Source: Verrucomicrobiales bacterium (GTDB lineage Bacteria; Verrucomicrobiota; Verrucomicrobiia; Verrucomicrobiales; DEV007). Taken from it: a stretch of DNA of 64,000 bases. The notes under the pieces are model-generated. The model saw nothing but the letters and a program-made list of their open reading frames with translations. It did not search any database and was not told the origin of the DNA. A program made the translations under genes and the position numbers. The DNA lies in the NCBI GenBank assembly GCA_029213195.1, contig JARGNI010000017.1, forward strand, positions 1-64,000, written 5' to 3'. This document shows, in pieces, positions 62,200 to 64,000 of the stretch (position 1 is the stretch's first letter; each line of letters begins with the position of its first letter).

Positions 62200-63303
62200 A
62201 TGTGCTTCTTCCGATTTCTTTTTTCGCGACACTTTCTCATGGGCAGCCTGCTTTTCCTGCTCGCGGGCACTCTCGTAGTCACGGGAGGCATTCTTTGGTT
62301 CGGCTCCAGTTTCCTGATCCAGCCCCAGCGAAGACCACTCGAAGCGAGACATTACGAACTTCTCGAAGGCCCCGAGGAGTTTGGCCTATCGCTGGAATCC
62401 CACACTGTCGTGACCTCGGACGGAACACGACTCGACACTCTGCTGGCAACTCGATCGCTCACTCCTGGGAAAGCAACTCGGACTCGAGGAATGACTGAAA
62501 GACTCCGAAACCAGGGGTTCATCTCTCACTCCACTCCTCGTGGGACCCTCGTCCTCCTTCACGGCCGCGGCGGGATCAAAGAAAACCTGCTCTATGTCGC
62601 ACAGCGTTTCGTAGCCGCCGATTTTCGCTGCATCGTTTATGATGCCCGCGCCCACGGTAAGAGCACGGGTGCTTACTGCACGTTTGGAAAGCGCGAGGTT
62701 CAGGACCTCGAAGCCGTTCTCTCCTACTACCGCGACCGACTCGGAGAGAGAGACGAGAGGATCGGTCCGGTCGGTGCCTTTGGCAACTCCCTCGGCGCAG
62801 CGGTCGTGCTCCAATCCCTCGAAAACTTTTCCTCGGACTCTCCACGGATCGAGGCAGCCGTCGCGGTCGCTCCTTTTGCTTCTCTTCCGGAAATTGTCGT
62901 CAATGCAGGGCAGAAGAAGATTCACCGCCATCTTCCCCCGGAACTCATTCATGCCTCGATGCACCTGGGAGGCTGGCGAGCCGGCTTCCGCCCCTTCTCG
63001 ATTTCGCCCCTCGCATCCACCGCCCGGTCGCGAACTCCCCTCTTCCTAACCCATGGTCGTCTCGATGGCGTGATTCCGATCCAGCATTCCCATCAGATCC
63101 GAGACGCTTCTCAAGCCAGCCCGCTGGTCTGGCGAGAGGTTCCCGATGGCTATCACTCCAACGTGCTGGCGACGGGTGGGGACGATCTCTACGAAGAGAT
63201 GCTTCTCTTCTACCTTGAGAACCTCGGTGCCCCGTCCGGGAAGAACCGCCGAGCCGAGACATCCTTCCACCAAGCATCCCTTTATGGGGTCGCAATGCGG
63301 TGA
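62200..63303 (+). CDS. Alpha/beta hydrolase with N-terminal membrane anchor
   Basis: A 367-residue protein from the ATG at 62200 (a TTG 12 codons upstream is also in frame). Hydrophobic anchor LLFLLAGTLVVTGGILWFGS. The fold shows GTLVLLHGRGGIKENLLYVA, the cap RCIVYDARAHGKSTG, the nucleophile elbow VGAFGNSLGAAVVL with Ser, the acid in THGRLDGVIPI and the His in DGYHSNVL. A serine hydrolase of unknown substrate. Its end overlaps the convergent gene at the right edge by 22 bp. Confidence 0.85.
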   Translation: MCFFRFLFSRHFLMGSLLFLLAGTLVVTGGILWFGSSFLIQPQRRPLEARHYELLEGPEEFGLSLESHTVVTSDGTRLDTLLATRSLTPGKATRTRGMTERLRNQGFISHSTPRGTLVLLHGRGGIKENLLYVAQRFVAADFRCIVYDARAHGKSTGAYCTFGKREVQDLEAVLSYYRDRLGERDERIGPVGAFGNSLGAAVVLQSLENFSSDSPRIEAAVAVAPFASLPEIVVNAGQKKIHRHLPPELIHASMHLGGWRAGFRPFSISPLASTARSRTPLFLTHGRLDGVIPIQHSHQIRDASQASPLVWREVPDGYHSNVLATGGDDLYEEMLLFYLENLGAPSGKNRRAETSFHQASLYGVAMR

Positions 63304-64000
63304 AGCAAGCGCGAGGTCGTCGACTGCTCGATGGCAATCTGACGAAGTGGCGCATCGGGTTGCTCTGAGGGCATTTCCAGCAACATCGAAATCGACTGCT
63401 TGAGATACCGAAACGTCCTCAAAACAGGATCATAATAAATCTCTCCTCCGAGGCTCCCCCCTTCAAAACGCATCTCTGCGGAAAAGGCATCCTCTCCGGC
63501 ATCCTCGGTCGGAAGCAATCCAGAAAGACTTCCCGAGACTCCGATCTTCTGACAAAGATGGCCTTCGAATTCGATGGAGCCCAGGTGGCGATAGGTGAGA
63601 TCGAAACTGACCTGCCCCGCCCCACTGACCTCACGTGCGCCTTCGAGAGACCAGGTCTGCCCAGGACCAACCGGCTTTTCACTGGCTCCCTGGAGAAGGA
63701 GGGAAACCAACTCCGTCAACTCATCGGGACCAAATCTCGGCAGTGTATCCTTGGGCTTCGGATCGTCTGGCAGTGCCAGCGACTCTTCCGGAGCCACCAC
63801 TCGGTTGTCCCGGTTGACCAGGATATCGATTCCCTGCCGGAGACCTGGTTGGAGATACTGGCCGAACTTGGATTTCCGGTCTTCAGCTTCGAAAGAATCA
63901 TACTCCAGAGTAACTCCCGCGGATCGCAAGGAAACGACGAGGCGCTCGGTACGACCGCTGATGCGCACCCCGCTTTTCTCATCGGCACGTGGAGAGACAA
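63282..64000 (-). CDS. Partial gene, unknown beta-rich protein
   Basis: The open frame runs from the stop at 63282 to the right edge with no start codon that must be used, so the gene extends beyond the window. At least 239 residues are visible. The sequence has repeated beta-strand patterns (VKSGVRISG-type start DEKSGVRISGRTERLVVSLR, then DLTYRHLGSIEFEGHLCQKI) and resembles proteins of the DUF6263 type only weakly. No motif allows a function. Confidence 0.6.
   Translation of the reverse strand, partial: VSPRADEKSGVRISGRTERLVVSLRSAGVTLEYDSFEAEDRKSKFGQYLQPGLRQGIDILVNRDNRVVAPEESLALPDDPKPKDTLPRFGPDELTELVSLLLQGASEKPVGPGQTWSLEGAREVSGAGQVSFDLTYRHLGSIEFEGHLCQKIGVSGSLSGLLPTEDAGEDAFSAEMRFEGGSLGGEIYYDPVLRTFRYLKQSISMLLEMPSEQPDAPLRQIAIEQSTTSRLLHRIATP

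Overview
The window is most likely from the Verrucomicrobiota, with Planctomycetota as the alternative. The reasons are two DUF1549/DUF1553 plus DUF1501 gene pairs, a FecR-LamG protein behind an ECF sigma factor, a large membrane Ser/Thr kinase next to its own sigma factor, and ribosomal proteins with long acidic or basic tails. Most of the 64 kb is tightly packed, and several gene starts lack an obvious Shine-Dalgarno sequence. No phage, insertion sequence or CRISPR array was seen.

Layout. 0-7 kb: folA, a lone GspE/PilB-type ATPase, and an ECF sigma factor followed by a 1349-residue kinase with an anti-sigma-like zinc motif. 7-11 kb: the S-adenosylmethionine cycle genes metK-ahcY, divergent from an ArsR-methyltransferase fusion only 47 bp away, then a phosphodiester glycosidase-like protein. 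11.8-17.7 kb: ECF sigma, FecR-LamG protein, DUF1549/1553 and DUF1501 genes, closed by a clear terminator. 17.8-24.2 kb: a hybrid histidine kinase, TatD, a GNAT acetyltransferase, an AlgJ/AlgX-like protein, an M32 carboxypeptidase and a degenerate HtrA-like protein.

24.3-42.6 kb: one long minus-strand cluster, rpsL-rpsG-fusA-rpsJ-rplC-rplD-rplW-rplB-rpsS-[unknown]-rplV-rpsC-rplP-rpmC-rpsQ-rplN-rplX-rplE-rpsH-rplF-rplR-rpsE-rplO-secY-map-rpmJ-rpsM-rpsK-rpsD. It has a good promoter upstream of rpsL and a strong terminator after rpsD. rpsN, rpmD, infA, rpoA and rplQ are missing from their usual places. A secreted coiled-coil protein sits between rpsS and rplV, and L22 carries an extra helix-hairpin-helix domain.

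42.8-64 kb: an alpha/beta hydrolase whose stop codon overlaps a tRNA on the other strand, an AEC transporter, a small membrane protein, a phosphate-binding-type gene broken by an in-frame TGA, the second DUF1501/DUF1549 pair, a metallo-beta-lactamase-fold enzyme divergent from recN, an M1 peptidase with HEAT-like repeats, dnaJ, grpE, a GAF-SpoIIE phosphatase and a STAS protein, a lipoprotein, mazG, rsmE, a second alpha/beta hydrolase, and a gene cut by the right edge.

The items most worth following up are the sigma/zinc-motif kinase with a c-type haem motif in its outer part, the extra secreted protein inside the S10 operon, the L22 fusion, the ArsR-methyltransferase/metK-ahcY arrangement, and the in-frame TGA in the phosphate-binding gene.
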